Source of the DNA: Pseudoalteromonas rubra
GTDB taxonomy: Bacteria; Pseudomonadota; Gammaproteobacteria; Enterobacterales; Alteromonadaceae
Assembly: GCF_005886805.2 (NCBI RefSeq)
Contig: NZ_CP045429.1
Coordinates: 4,062,501 to 4,126,500 of the forward strand
DNA length: 64,000 nt
Direction: 5' to 3'
Position numbers and translations under genes: made by a program. Each line of letters begins with the position of its first letter. Position 1 is the stretch's first letter. The notes under the pieces are model-generated. The model was not told where the DNA came from, did no database searches, and saw only the letters and a list, made by a program, of their open reading frames with translations. Positions 1-7,339 of this stretch are shown piece after piece.

Positions 1-569
1 TAGTTGTTCGAGCAATTAGTTACAATTGTGGGTAAAGCAAAAGTACGATGCCAGGCACGCACTAAATGATCGCTGGATGCTTTTGATGCGGAATAAGGCG
101 AGCTTGGCGCATAAGGTGTTTCTTCTGTAAATAGGTCTTCTGGGCCTTCCAGGTCGCCATACACTTCGTCAGTTGAAATATGATGGAAGCGAAATTCTGA
201 CTTTTTGTCATCACTCAATGCTTGATAATAGAGTCTGGCAGCTTCAAGCAATTGATACGTGCCAATGATATTTGTCTCGATAAACTCTTTGGGACCATCT
301 ATCGAGCGATCGACATGGCTTTCTGCAGCGAGGTGCATTATTGCGTCAGGTTGATGTTGAGCAAACACACGGTCAAGCTCATTTTTATCACAAATATCAA
401 CCAGTTCAAAGCTATAACGTTCACTTGAAGAGACATCAGCGAGTGACTCAAGGTTTCCTGCATATGTCAGCTTATCTAGTACCACTACTGAATCTGTTGT
501 CTCATTGATTATGTGCCTAACGACCGCTGAACCAATGAACCCAGCCCCCCCCGTGACAAGTAGCTTCAT
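1..569 (-). CDS. rfbB: dTDP-glucose 4,6-dehydratase, N-terminal part (runs off the window)
   Basis: Reading leftward from an ATG at 569, about 189 codons are open to the window edge. The product begins [19 protein letters not shown], the Rossmann GGxGFIG nucleotide-binding motif of extended short-chain dehydrogenases. It continues with [23 protein letters not shown] and STDEVYGDL, all typical of RmlB/RfbB. The catalytic YxxxK appears as YSASK before the edge. The enzyme converts dTDP-glucose to dTDP-4-keto-6-deoxyglucose in the cytoplasm, the second step towards dTDP-L-rhamnose and related sugars for surface polysaccharide. It follows the polysaccharide operon on the same strand, separated by a 504-bp leader, so it probably starts its own transcription unit. 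The C-terminal half lies outside the window. Confidence 0.93.
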   Translation of the reverse strand, partial: MKLLVTGGAGFIGSAVVRHIINETTDSVVVLDKLTYAGNLESLADVSSSERYSFELVDICDKNELDRVFAQHQPDAIMHLAAESHVDRSIDGPKEFIETNIIGTYQLLEAARLYYQALSDDKKSEFRFHHISTDEVYGDLEGPEDLFTEETPYAPSSPYSASKASSDHLVRAWHRTFALPTIVTNCSNN

Positions 570-725
570 GCTTTTACCTCGTGCCAAAAAACTAAAAGGG
601 AATTATACCTTTTTCAATGTCACCCTCGCAATGAAAAATGCTTGAAATAATAGCCAAAATACCGCTAACAGTTTGTTTAATATCGTAAAATCAAAGTGAT
701 TTTTACCATACTACGGAAACGACAT

Positions 726-755
726 AAAAAACTGCTGGTAATAAAAAATAGCAGT
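726..755 (-). terminator. Small terminator-like hairpin in the rfbB leader
   Basis: On the minus strand ACTGCT and AGCAGT form a 6-bp stem with a 13-nt loop, followed directly by six T. It lies two bases downstream of the ops-like element and about 155 bp before the rfbB start. It could be an attenuator, or the late terminator of the upstream operon. The stem is short, so it is weak on its own. Confidence 0.35.
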
Positions 756-756
756 A

Positions 757-768
757 CATGCTACCCGT
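757..768 (-). promoter_or_regulatory. ops-like element (possible RfaH recruitment site)
   Basis: The minus strand reads ACGGGTAGCATG. The E. coli ops element is GGCGGTAGCGTG. The GGTAGC core and the downstream TG match, while the first three bases and one later base differ. Its place in a long untranslated leader of a polysaccharide gene fits RfaH-dependent antitermination. That role is inferred from position and core match only. Confidence 0.35.
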
Positions 769-1033
769 TAAGCTTTTCGAGCCAATCTAAAGCTGCATAT
801 TCAACTAATAAACCGCAGAATTCGTAAGGCGTTTCCATAAAGAGGGAATTGATACACCAATTCTTATTTAGGCAAACCAAAACACAGGTTGAAATGAAAA
901 ACTGGTCCGCCAAGGCTAGCTCAGAGTAATCGTAAGTACAATTACAACAAGCTTTTTTAGGTTAGAAAAACCTATAACAACACGGAATCCAAGTCAATAA
1001 AGCATCCTATTGATTATCTCAGATAATCCTAGC

Positions 1034-1060
1034 TTAAAAAGTGAAAATTCCGCTTTTCAT
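1034..1060 (-). terminator. Weak AT-rich hairpin after the acetyltransferase gene
   Basis: On the minus strand TGAAAA and TTTTCA pair around a short loop and are followed by CTTTTT, 14 bp past the stop codon of the last gene in the operon. The stem is only 6 bp and mostly A-T, so termination would be inefficient. Confidence 0.35.
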
Positions 1061-1073
1061 AAAGACTAAAATA

Positions 1074-1598
1074 TTATGTAGAGCTACTTTTTATAGCCGT
1101 AATAGGCTTAGCAGGAACTCCACCATAGATATAATTATCTTCTGTCATCTCTTTAGTCAGAGCAGAATTAGCTGCAAGTAAAGATGATTGTGGTAATACG
1201 GACCCAGCGGTTAGTGTGCAGTTTGCTCCGACCCAAGCTCCCTCATGCACAGAAATTGGCTTGGTATCCGATTTACCATATCTAAATGAGCCATTTTTCA
1301 GTGTATGATTCCCGGAAACTAATACACTACTAAAGCCTATCATAACACCATTATTTAAGGTTATTCTATCTATGGCGTTTACAACGACGAAGGGCGCCAA
1401 ATAAACATTATCACCAAAATAGCAGTTTTCAAGATTTCTAATTATCGCATTGGAAGAAACCTGAAAATTTTTGCCACACACCGGCATCCCTAAACTATAT
1501 AATGCTCCCCGAAATCTCATGATGAAAGGAATATCTGGTAACCACCCTAAAAACAAACGAATGAACCAAGTATATAACAGCAACCCCTTGTGCTTCAT
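1074..1598 (-). CDS. Hexapeptide-repeat acyltransferase (WcaF-like), polysaccharide modification
   Basis: A 174-residue protein of the left-handed beta-helix acyltransferase family. The middle and C-terminal parts carry isoleucine-patch hexapeptide turns (for example GDNVYLAPFVVV, GAWVGANCTLTAGSVL, LLAANSALT). It ends with the NYIYGGVPAKPI motif usual in sugar O-acetyltransferases, and a hydrophobic stretch lies at the N-terminus. It probably transfers an acetyl group from acetyl-CoA to a sugar of the exported polysaccharide. The ATG at 1598 has a GAGG ribosome site and starts 1 bp after the stop of the upstream glycosyltransferase gene, so it is the last gene of the operon. The exact acceptor cannot be read from sequence. 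Confidence 0.85.
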   Translation of the reverse strand: MKHKGLLLYTWFIRLFLGWLPDIPFIMRFRGALYSLGMPVCGKNFQVSSNAIIRNLENCYFGDNVYLAPFVVVNAIDRITLNNGVMIGFSSVLVSGNHTLKNGSFRYGKSDTKPISVHEGAWVGANCTLTAGSVLPQSSLLAANSALTKEMTEDNYIYGGVPAKPITAIKSSST

Positions 1599-1599
1599 A

Positions 1600-2778
1600 C
1601 TACCTCACCTCTAAAATACTATTCAATTGCTGTAACCAGTAATTCTGGAGGGATATTTCAGACATACTTTTTGCACCACTTGTTAGCTTATTCAATAGTG
1701 CATCATCAGATAATAAGTTTTCGAGCTTGCTATAAAGTTCATCTCTGGAACCTGGTGTAAAAATCAATCCATTTTCACCATCTTTTACAAACGCCTTAAC
1801 ACCACCAACGTTGGATACAATAACCGGTTTGTGATGAGACCACCCTTCCATTATAACTCTCGGAAAACCCTCGTAATGATTATTTGAAGGCACAACCACG
1901 ACATCCGAAGCATCGTATAGTTTCGAAAGCTCCGAGTGTTTAAGCTGACCCATGAACCTTACTTGATTTTCCAGACCCAGCTTACTAGACATCCGTTGCG
2001 CTGACTCAAGCTCCGGCCCACCACCAACTATCGTTGCCGCTACTTTACCTTTTAGGCGGTAAACAACCTCCAGTAAATCAAAAACCCCTTTATCTTCGAC
2101 AATACGTCCAACAAAAAGTAAATTAAGCCTTTCCTGATTAGACGGCGATGGTGCATTTATCAATTCTGGCTGTTTCACCATAACATCCACAAATTGGTGA
2201 GTATTACTAGGGGAGTGCGTACGGCTAAAGTCCTCAAGCACGTCACCTGTGCACAAATTAATGGTGTTTTCGTGTTTACAAATCTTTCTTAGCTGCCAAC
2301 GAATGAGCCTTGATAATAGAAAACCGAGCAGCTTCTCTATTCCTTTATACTTTTTACCACGCCACGTATTTGAAGCATCGGCGCACATATGATGGATAAC
2401 TTTTTCACCGGCTTTAAGCGCTTGCAGACCAAAGACAATACTCCCCATCGAAGGAGTTCGGATCCAAAAATACGCACCAGGGTGCTCCGCAATCACTTTA
2501 TCTGCACTTTGTTGGAACGCTTTTAAGTACCCAGCTTTAGTAATTGATTTCAGTGTGAAGTCTTTTGTGGATTTATATGCTGGCGAAGGGTAGAAGTGAG
2601 AATGCGCCACCTTGGTACTAAATGTAGTCGGTTGCTCAGAAACTTCCTTCATAGGTGAACAGACATAAACATTGTCTTTACCAACAAGATCTTGCAAAAA
2701 TGCCGCCGATGTTGGCTTTGTATAACAATAGCCATCATAATACTCGAAAGTTTCACCTACAAAAGCTACAATTTTCAT
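1600..2778 (-). CDS. GT4-family glycosyltransferase
   Basis: 392 residues with a GT-B fold. The C-terminal Glycos_transf_1 domain starts near residue 219 with NLLFVGRIVEDKGVFDLLE. It contains EGFPRVIMEGW followed by KPVIVSNVGGVKAFVKDGENG, the nucleotide-sugar binding signature of retaining GT4 enzymes. The N-terminal acceptor domain begins MKIVAFVGETF. It is a cytoplasmic enzyme that adds one sugar from a nucleotide-sugar donor to the lipid-linked repeat unit. It sits between the polymerase-like gene and the acetyltransferase gene. Donor and linkage are unknown. Confidence 0.88.
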   Translation of the reverse strand: MKIVAFVGETFEYYDGYCYTKPTSAAFLQDLVGKDNVYVCSPMKEVSEQPTTFSTKVAHSHFYPSPAYKSTKDFTLKSITKAGYLKAFQQSADKVIAEHPGAYFWIRTPSMGSIVFGLQALKAGEKVIHHMCADASNTWRGKKYKGIEKLLGFLLSRLIRWQLRKICKHENTINLCTGDVLEDFSRTHSPSNTHQFVDVMVKQPELINAPSPSNQERLNLLFVGRIVEDKGVFDLLEVVYRLKGKVAATIVGGGPELESAQRMSSKLGLENQVRFMGQLKHSELSKLYDASDVVVVPSNNHYEGFPRVIMEGWSHHKPVIVSNVGGVKAFVKDGENGLIFTPGSRDELYSKLENLLSDDALLNKLTSGAKSMSEISLQNYWLQQLNSILEVR

Positions 2779-2830
2779 AAAAAACCCACTTACTCAATAT
2801 GGAAATAAAGGTGTATAACCCTTAGCACGG

Positions 2831-3793
2831 CTAGAAATTTAGACTAAAGGTTAAGTTTAATGTACTTAACTTAGAGAGAGACAATACTAAGAAAAGCAGC
2901 CAAAATGGCACACCTTTATAATAACGCCCTACTTGTTTGTAAAACGCATACAACAAGAAAGGCTCTAACAACAAATAAAGTTTATAGTATCGTCCAGATA
3001 TCACAGTGAAATCGCTAATCACAATACTAAAAATTACAACAAAAAAGGAAAGGAAGACAAGTTCTGGATATACTATCTTTACCTTACTTACTAGTAAAAG
3101 AACAATAAAAAAAAGTGCGATTATTAAGTACAGAGTACCCGCCAGAGAGCGTCCGACATTGTACTTTGTACCCACATAATAAGAATAGCCAAAGCTCACT
3201 AAAAGATACTCTATAACCAACTTTAGCAATATTAAACCTAGTACAAAAGCCAAACTAAAAAACACATTCTTTTTAGACTTCAATCCATTCGATACGCCAA
3301 AAAAAAGTTTTTGATAGATTGCAAACATAGCACCAAGTATCACTCCAAAATGAAAAACGCTAGTGATAGGTGCTAAAATATATATGAGCCTACTATTGTG
3401 AAATTTCCTAAAAACAATCACAAAGATAATACAAGCTAATGAGTATCGAAGCTGCGTACCAATAAAACCCTGAGAAGATAATATCAAATTAGGCAATGCA
3501 AAGAGCATTATCGCGGGTTTTCTATAAAGAAAAAACAGCAATATTGCTATTAAAAAAAGGACTGACATAAAGAAGGTTTCAAAGCTCAAAGAAAAGAACT
3601 GAAAGAAGTCAGCCAAAAACTCAAAACCTAGCTCAAATTGATGCCAATCATTATTATAATTACTTTCGTAATTTTTGTAGTCTACATTTAGTGCTCTATC
3701 ATAGTTCATCAAGGCAAATACACATGAAACACCAATCAACCCGACGAAAAGGCTGATTATACTTTCCACTTTGACAAATCTACTGACGCGCAT
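2831..3793 (-). CDS. EpsG/Wzy-like polysaccharide polymerase, multi-pass membrane protein
   Basis: 320 residues, very hydrophobic, with roughly eight to ten membrane segments. It resembles the EpsG family: an early DYKNYESNYNN loop, an arginine-containing QLRYSLACIIF helix, and SVFHFGVILGAMFAIY with the conserved HF. Such proteins polymerise lipid-linked repeat units at the periplasmic face of the inner membrane. The base composition is clearly more A+T-rich than the cell-wall genes further right, as is common for polymerase genes in variable polysaccharide loci. It lies 2 bp after a GT2 gene. The alternative is another polytopic polysaccharide protein such as a flippase, but it is short for Wzx. 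Confidence 0.72.
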   Translation of the reverse strand: MRVSRFVKVESIISLFVGLIGVSCVFALMNYDRALNVDYKNYESNYNNDWHQFELGFEFLADFFQFFSLSFETFFMSVLFLIAILLFFLYRKPAIMLFALPNLILSSQGFIGTQLRYSLACIIFVIVFRKFHNSRLIYILAPITSVFHFGVILGAMFAIYQKLFFGVSNGLKSKKNVFFSLAFVLGLILLKLVIEYLLVSFGYSYYVGTKYNVGRSLAGTLYLIIALFFIVLLLVSKVKIVYPELVFLSFFVVIFSIVISDFTVISGRYYKLYLLLEPFLLYAFYKQVGRYYKGVPFWLLFLVLSLSKLSTLNLTFSLNF

Positions 3794-3795
3794 TT

Positions 3796-4653
3796 TTAAA
3801 GCTTTTCCAAAATAACACTAGGTAACGCACCTTTAACCACTTTCTTTAAAAAAATGGAAAAAAAGCTTGTAGTTATATTGTTTTTCACAGAATAGAGCAA
3901 TGCTTCAATATACTTTTTGTGCGCTATTATTGTTCGTAATATAACTATTTTCTTAAAACCTTTGTTTGCTTCATCTGACAAGTATGATGAGTAATTTTCT
4001 AACCACATAGCAGAGAACAAATAGTCGTTTAGCTTGGGGATCTGAACAAAATCATATACAACTTCATCAAGTAATGTAAAAGTTGCTCCAACCTGTTCCA
4101 AAGCCAAACAGTATTGATAATCCTGATGACGCTTTAGATCATCAAACTGAACACGCTGAGCTAAACTAGCAGATAACATTATGCCACTCGTTTGAATTAT
4201 CTCACATGCAACAAATAGATAATCACCAACCCTTTCATGTTGGGAGATGGCACGTCGTGGTCTAGTGAATGTTCTGCCTGATGGCTCAATAATTTTACAC
4301 CGGCTATAGATAACGTGGTTTAAGCCTTTCTCGTTTAGCAAGCTCAACTGCTTATTTAATTTTTCAGGATACCATTCGTCATCGTAGTCTAAAAATGCAA
4401 TAACACTTCCAGACGCTGCTTCCACGCCGGTATTTCTCGCGGTGGCGCCATTAGAGTTCGTTGCATGTCGGATTACCCTAAGCCTTGGATCATGCAATGA
4501 GGAAAGCTCATCTTCCGCTTTACATGGTGAGCAATCATCAACAACAATGACTTCAAGATGTGTGTAAGATTGATTCAGCGCACTTCTAACGGATTTGATT
4601 AGTAGCCCGCTATTCTTTGAATAAAATGGAATAATGACAGAGATTAGCTGCAT
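3796..4653 (-). CDS. GT2-family glycosyltransferase
   Basis: GT-A fold family 2 enzyme of 285 residues, beginning MQLISVIIPFYSKN. VVDDCS and FLDYDDEWYPEKL are the donor-binding DD and metal-binding DxD regions, and ARNTGVEAASG lies between them. The ATG at 4653 was chosen because the family normally starts a few residues before the first beta strand and because it avoids overlap. A longer frame starting at 4701 would add 16 residues and overlap the upstream gene by 35 bp. The enzyme adds a sugar to the growing lipid-linked oligosaccharide. Donor and acceptor are unknown. Confidence 0.85.
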   Translation of the reverse strand: MQLISVIIPFYSKNSGLLIKSVRSALNQSYTHLEVIVVDDCSPCKAEDELSSLHDPRLRVIRHATNSNGATARNTGVEAASGSVIAFLDYDDEWYPEKLNKQLSLLNEKGLNHVIYSRCKIIEPSGRTFTRPRRAISQHERVGDYLFVACEIIQTSGIMLSASLAQRVQFDDLKRHQDYQYCLALEQVGATFTLLDEVVYDFVQIPKLNDYLFSAMWLENYSSYLSDEANKGFKKIVILRTIIAHKKYIEALLYSVKNNITTSFFSIFLKKVVKGALPSVILEKL

Positions 4654-4666
4654 TGTAGAAGACAAC

Positions 4667-5410
4667 CTATTTGCGACTTTTTGCAAAGCCTTTGATGGCA
4701 TAATGGAGGAAATAGTAGCAGGATTTTAATAAGCCCAAGTTAACCTCGTTGCGATACAAACGCCATTGCCATTTCAATATTTCCACCTTATTCTGACTCA
4801 TGCCAACATCGGTACGATAAAATGCCAGTACTTGAGTTATACAATGCGCTTTAGGCGTTTTTTCTAATATCTTCAACCATAATGCCATGTCCTGGCGTTT
4901 GCGTATCTTAGGCATATAGAACTTGCCTAAACGTTTTGCATTGTACACCGCCGTTAAGCAACCAATTACATTACTTTTTAACAGCTCAGAGCGTGTTACA
5001 GATTCAACAGGCACAACCGTGCCAGCCAGTTTGCCATGCGTTACCTTTTGATAGGCCGTATAAGTAAAATCAACCTTATGCTCAAGCATATAGTTCAGCT
5101 GAATTTTTAACTTATCGGGGTGCCACATATCATCCGAATCTAGAAACGCAATAAAATCACCTTTAGCTCGAGAGATGGCATTATTTCTCGCGACTCCCGC
5201 TCCCTGATTCTCTGTTTGGATTTGCACTTTGATACGCGGATCTTGAGAAGCATAATTTTCAAGAATACTCTGCGTACCGTCTTGTGAGTTATCATCGGTA
5301 ATCAATAATTCCCAATACTCATAAGACTGATTTAAAACTGAATTTATCGCCTCATCTATGAATTTTTCAGCATTATAGCTCGGCATTATAATAGATACTA
5401 AAGGAGTCAT
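4667..5410 (-). CDS. GT2-family glycosyltransferase (TuaG/WaaE-like)
   Basis: 247 residues. MTPLVSIIMPSYNAEKFI opens the GT-A domain, followed by ELLITDDNSQDGT, GAGVARNNAISRAKGDFIAFLDSDD (donor and metal binding) and KRQDMALWLKIL, the family's acceptor-side motif. It probably adds the first or second sugar after the initiating transferase. Its start overlaps the stop of the sugar-transferase gene (TAATG), so translation is likely coupled. It has a good match to short TuaG-type enzymes. Specificity is not predictable. Confidence 0.88.
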   Translation of the reverse strand: MTPLVSIIMPSYNAEKFIDEAINSVLNQSYEYWELLITDDNSQDGTQSILENYASQDPRIKVQIQTENQGAGVARNNAISRAKGDFIAFLDSDDMWHPDKLKIQLNYMLEHKVDFTYTAYQKVTHGKLAGTVVPVESVTRSELLKSNVIGCLTAVYNAKRLGKFYMPKIRKRQDMALWLKILEKTPKAHCITQVLAFYRTDVGMSQNKVEILKWQWRLYRNEVNLGLLKSCYYFLHYAIKGFAKSRK

Positions 5411-6348
5411 TACTGGCCCATACCAAAAATGACAACTTTCACCGTTTTTAATAAAATTTTCAGATCAGTCAGAGTTCGATGATGTTTGATATAATGGATA
5501 TCATATTTATGCTTCCACACAGCGTCTTCCACCGACTCACCATAACGATAAGACGTCTGCGCTAACCCAGTTACACCTGGCTTTACCGCATGGCGAAAAC
5601 GGTAGTAGGGGATCCTCTTTTCCAATTCTTTAATGAATACTTCTCGTTCTGGACGAGGGCCGACCAAAGACATCTCTCCTTTCAACACGTTTATAAGCTG
5701 AGGAAGCTCGTCAATTCTGGTCCTACGAATGAATTTACCCACGCGAGTAACTCTCGAGTCATACTTTGATGCCCATTGTGCGCCATTACTTTCAGCATCC
5801 TGACGCATAGACCTGAACTTTATTACGTGAAACTCTTGGTTATACTGTCCAGTCCTTTGTTGTTTATAAAGTACCGGACCACGGCTCTCCAACTTAATCA
5901 ATATTGCCGTAATCAACGCAATAGGGATAGTCAAGACAAGCAAGAAAAACGAAAACAGTATGTCTAAAGTGCGCTTTACAACTTGCGTCCGTTTAGACGA
6001 CAGAATAGTGAATGATTTTTGGTGCAAAAAATAGCTGCTATGCAATAAATCTACTTCAGTATAACCATTTCTTTCATCTAAATAGCTCACCAAAGGTTCT
6101 ACCCAAGCACCATACTCTGTCGCTTCTACAAGAAACAGGTTTTGCTTAGCTTCCAAGCGGCTAGACTCATAATGACATAGCACCTTATTCTCGAATGAGG
6201 TAACGGTATAATCATTAAATACCACTTTAAATCCGCAGCCTTCTAATAGTTTGCTGAGTACCTCAATCCGATCTTCCGGGCTATATAGGTAGACAGTGCC
6301 TTGGTTACGAGCTTTAAATGCCGTAGATCTGAACGGTAATTTCTTCAA
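5410..6348 (-). CDS. Initiating undecaprenyl-phosphate sugar phosphotransferase (WcaJ/WbaP type)
   Basis: 312 residues. The C-terminal bacterial sugar transferase domain is complete: one membrane helix near 127-150, then GPVLYKQQRTG, FHVIKFRSMR, RRTRIDELPQLINVL, MSLVGPRPE and VKPGVTGLAQ. It transfers a sugar-1-phosphate to undecaprenyl phosphate at the inner membrane, starting repeat-unit synthesis. The protein is shorter than the usual 450-residue members. The N-terminal four-helix membrane part is missing and only a short soluble segment precedes the catalytic helix. The start appears to be TTG at 6348 with AGGAG about 9 nt upstream; the first in-frame ATG lies deep in the catalytic domain. 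Confidence 0.9.
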   Translation of the reverse strand: MKKLPFRSTAFKARNQGTVYLYSPEDRIEVLSKLLEGCGFKVVFNDYTVTSFENKVLCHYESSRLEAKQNLFLVEATEYGAWVEPLVSYLDERNGYTEVDLLHSSYFLHQKSFTILSSKRTQVVKRTLDILFSFFLLVLTIPIALITAILIKLESRGPVLYKQQRTGQYNQEFHVIKFRSMRQDAESNGAQWASKYDSRVTRVGKFIRRTRIDELPQLINVLKGEMSLVGPRPEREVFIKELEKRIPYYRFRHAVKPGVTGLAQTSYRYGESVEDAVWKHKYDIHYIKHHRTLTDLKILLKTVKVVIFGMGQ

Positions 6349-6374
6349 GATATATAACTCCTACCTACACTAAA

Positions 6375-7322
6375 CTATTTCTGACAGCTACGCTGGTTAG
6401 ACAAAGTTATAAGTATATATCTAAGCATTAGTACTAAAGATGTTAGAACGAGCACAGCCACAGCAGCCAGCACTGAAAAAAGGCCTTTTCTGGGAAAAAA
6501 TGGATACTCAGCAATAAAAGGCGGATCAACTACTTCAAACATCGCCTCTTCTCTTGTTGTAGCCATCATTTTCTTCTTCTCTTCTTCTTCGATTAACTTA
6601 TAAAGCACTTGATTCAACGACTCGAGAGCTTGGGTTTCGATTCGATTTTGATAATAGCTTATGCTCTTTTCCGCATCGTTTATTTCTTTGTATTTGAAAT
6701 ATTGATTTACATAGTCAACCAGCTTATCCAATGTTTCTTTAGCGAAAAGCGGAGAATAATGCGTCAAGGTAATTGTCACAAAGCTCGAATCTTTATCTTG
6801 AGTTATAGTGAAAAAATCCTTTAAAAAGACTGCATAGACTTGTAAATCACTTGGCTCGAAGCTTAGCCCATCTTCACTTTCTTTCCAGCTTTTGCTGTCA
6901 TTATCATAGAGTTCATCATCATAAGTCAGTTCATTATTGCTTTGATCCCAACCTGTTGCAGCCCAAAATGCCGGCTTTAAATTATGCTCGTTAATAAAGT
7001 CAACAATGAACTTCCTACTTTCTAACGTAGCAAGAGCCAACTGTGTCTTATCATCTCCCCCACCCAAGTTAATCCCTGACAAAGCAGCTAAACCGCCAAT
7101 TGCACTGTTACTCGGAGAAGACTTAGCAGATGATACAGGTGACACCAGAACTTCACTTTTGTATTCGTTTGGTAACTGAGAGACCCCCAAATAGGTTGCA
7201 ACAAACGCAACCACAGATACACATAGAATGATTTGCCACTTAGACAGTATGAAATATATCAAGTCTATAAAATCAACCTCTTCATCGAGGTAACTTTTCG
7301 CGGTGATATTATTGTCCTGCAT
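6375..7322 (-). CDS. Wzz-type chain-length determinant / polysaccharide co-polymerase
   Basis: About 315 residues with the Wzz topology: a short cytoplasmic N-terminus (DEEVDFIDLIYFILSKW), a first helix near residues 28-46, a large periplasmic domain with coiled-coil-prone sequence, a proline-rich stretch (VVDPPFIAEYPFFPRKG) and a second helix near the C-terminus. No C-terminal tyrosine kinase domain is present. It sets polymer length in the inner membrane together with the polymerase and the export protein. I chose the ATG at 7322 because AAAGG lies about 9 nt upstream. An ATG at 7340, overlapping the previous stop as TGATG, is the alternative. Confidence 0.88.
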   Translation of the reverse strand: MQDNNITAKSYLDEEVDFIDLIYFILSKWQIILCVSVVAFVATYLGVSQLPNEYKSEVLVSPVSSAKSSPSNSAIGGLAALSGINLGGGDDKTQLALATLESRKFIVDFINEHNLKPAFWAATGWDQSNNELTYDDELYDNDSKSWKESEDGLSFEPSDLQVYAVFLKDFFTITQDKDSSFVTITLTHYSPLFAKETLDKLVDYVNQYFKYKEINDAEKSISYYQNRIETQALESLNQVLYKLIEEEEKKKMMATTREEAMFEVVDPPFIAEYPFFPRKGLFSVLAAVAVLVLTSLVLMLRYILITLSNQRSCQK

Positions 7323-7339
7323 ATTGAAATACCTTTGCA

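Larger units (their letters stand above)
570..1073. other. 504-bp leader/spacer between rfbB and the polysaccharide operon
   Basis: No convincing coding sequence is present. The stretch is A+T-rich. It holds a weak AT-rich hairpin just after the acetyltransferase gene, an ops-like element on the minus strand, and a small hairpin followed by six T residues shortly downstream of that element. It probably combines the 3' end of one operon with the promoter and leader of rfbB. I could not place a clear -35/-10 pair. Confidence 0.6.

Noticed and set aside
951-975. TAGGTT/AACCTA inverted repeat in the rfbB leader, considered as a terminator
   Set aside because: The stem is short, A/T-rich and lacks a T run on the relevant side.
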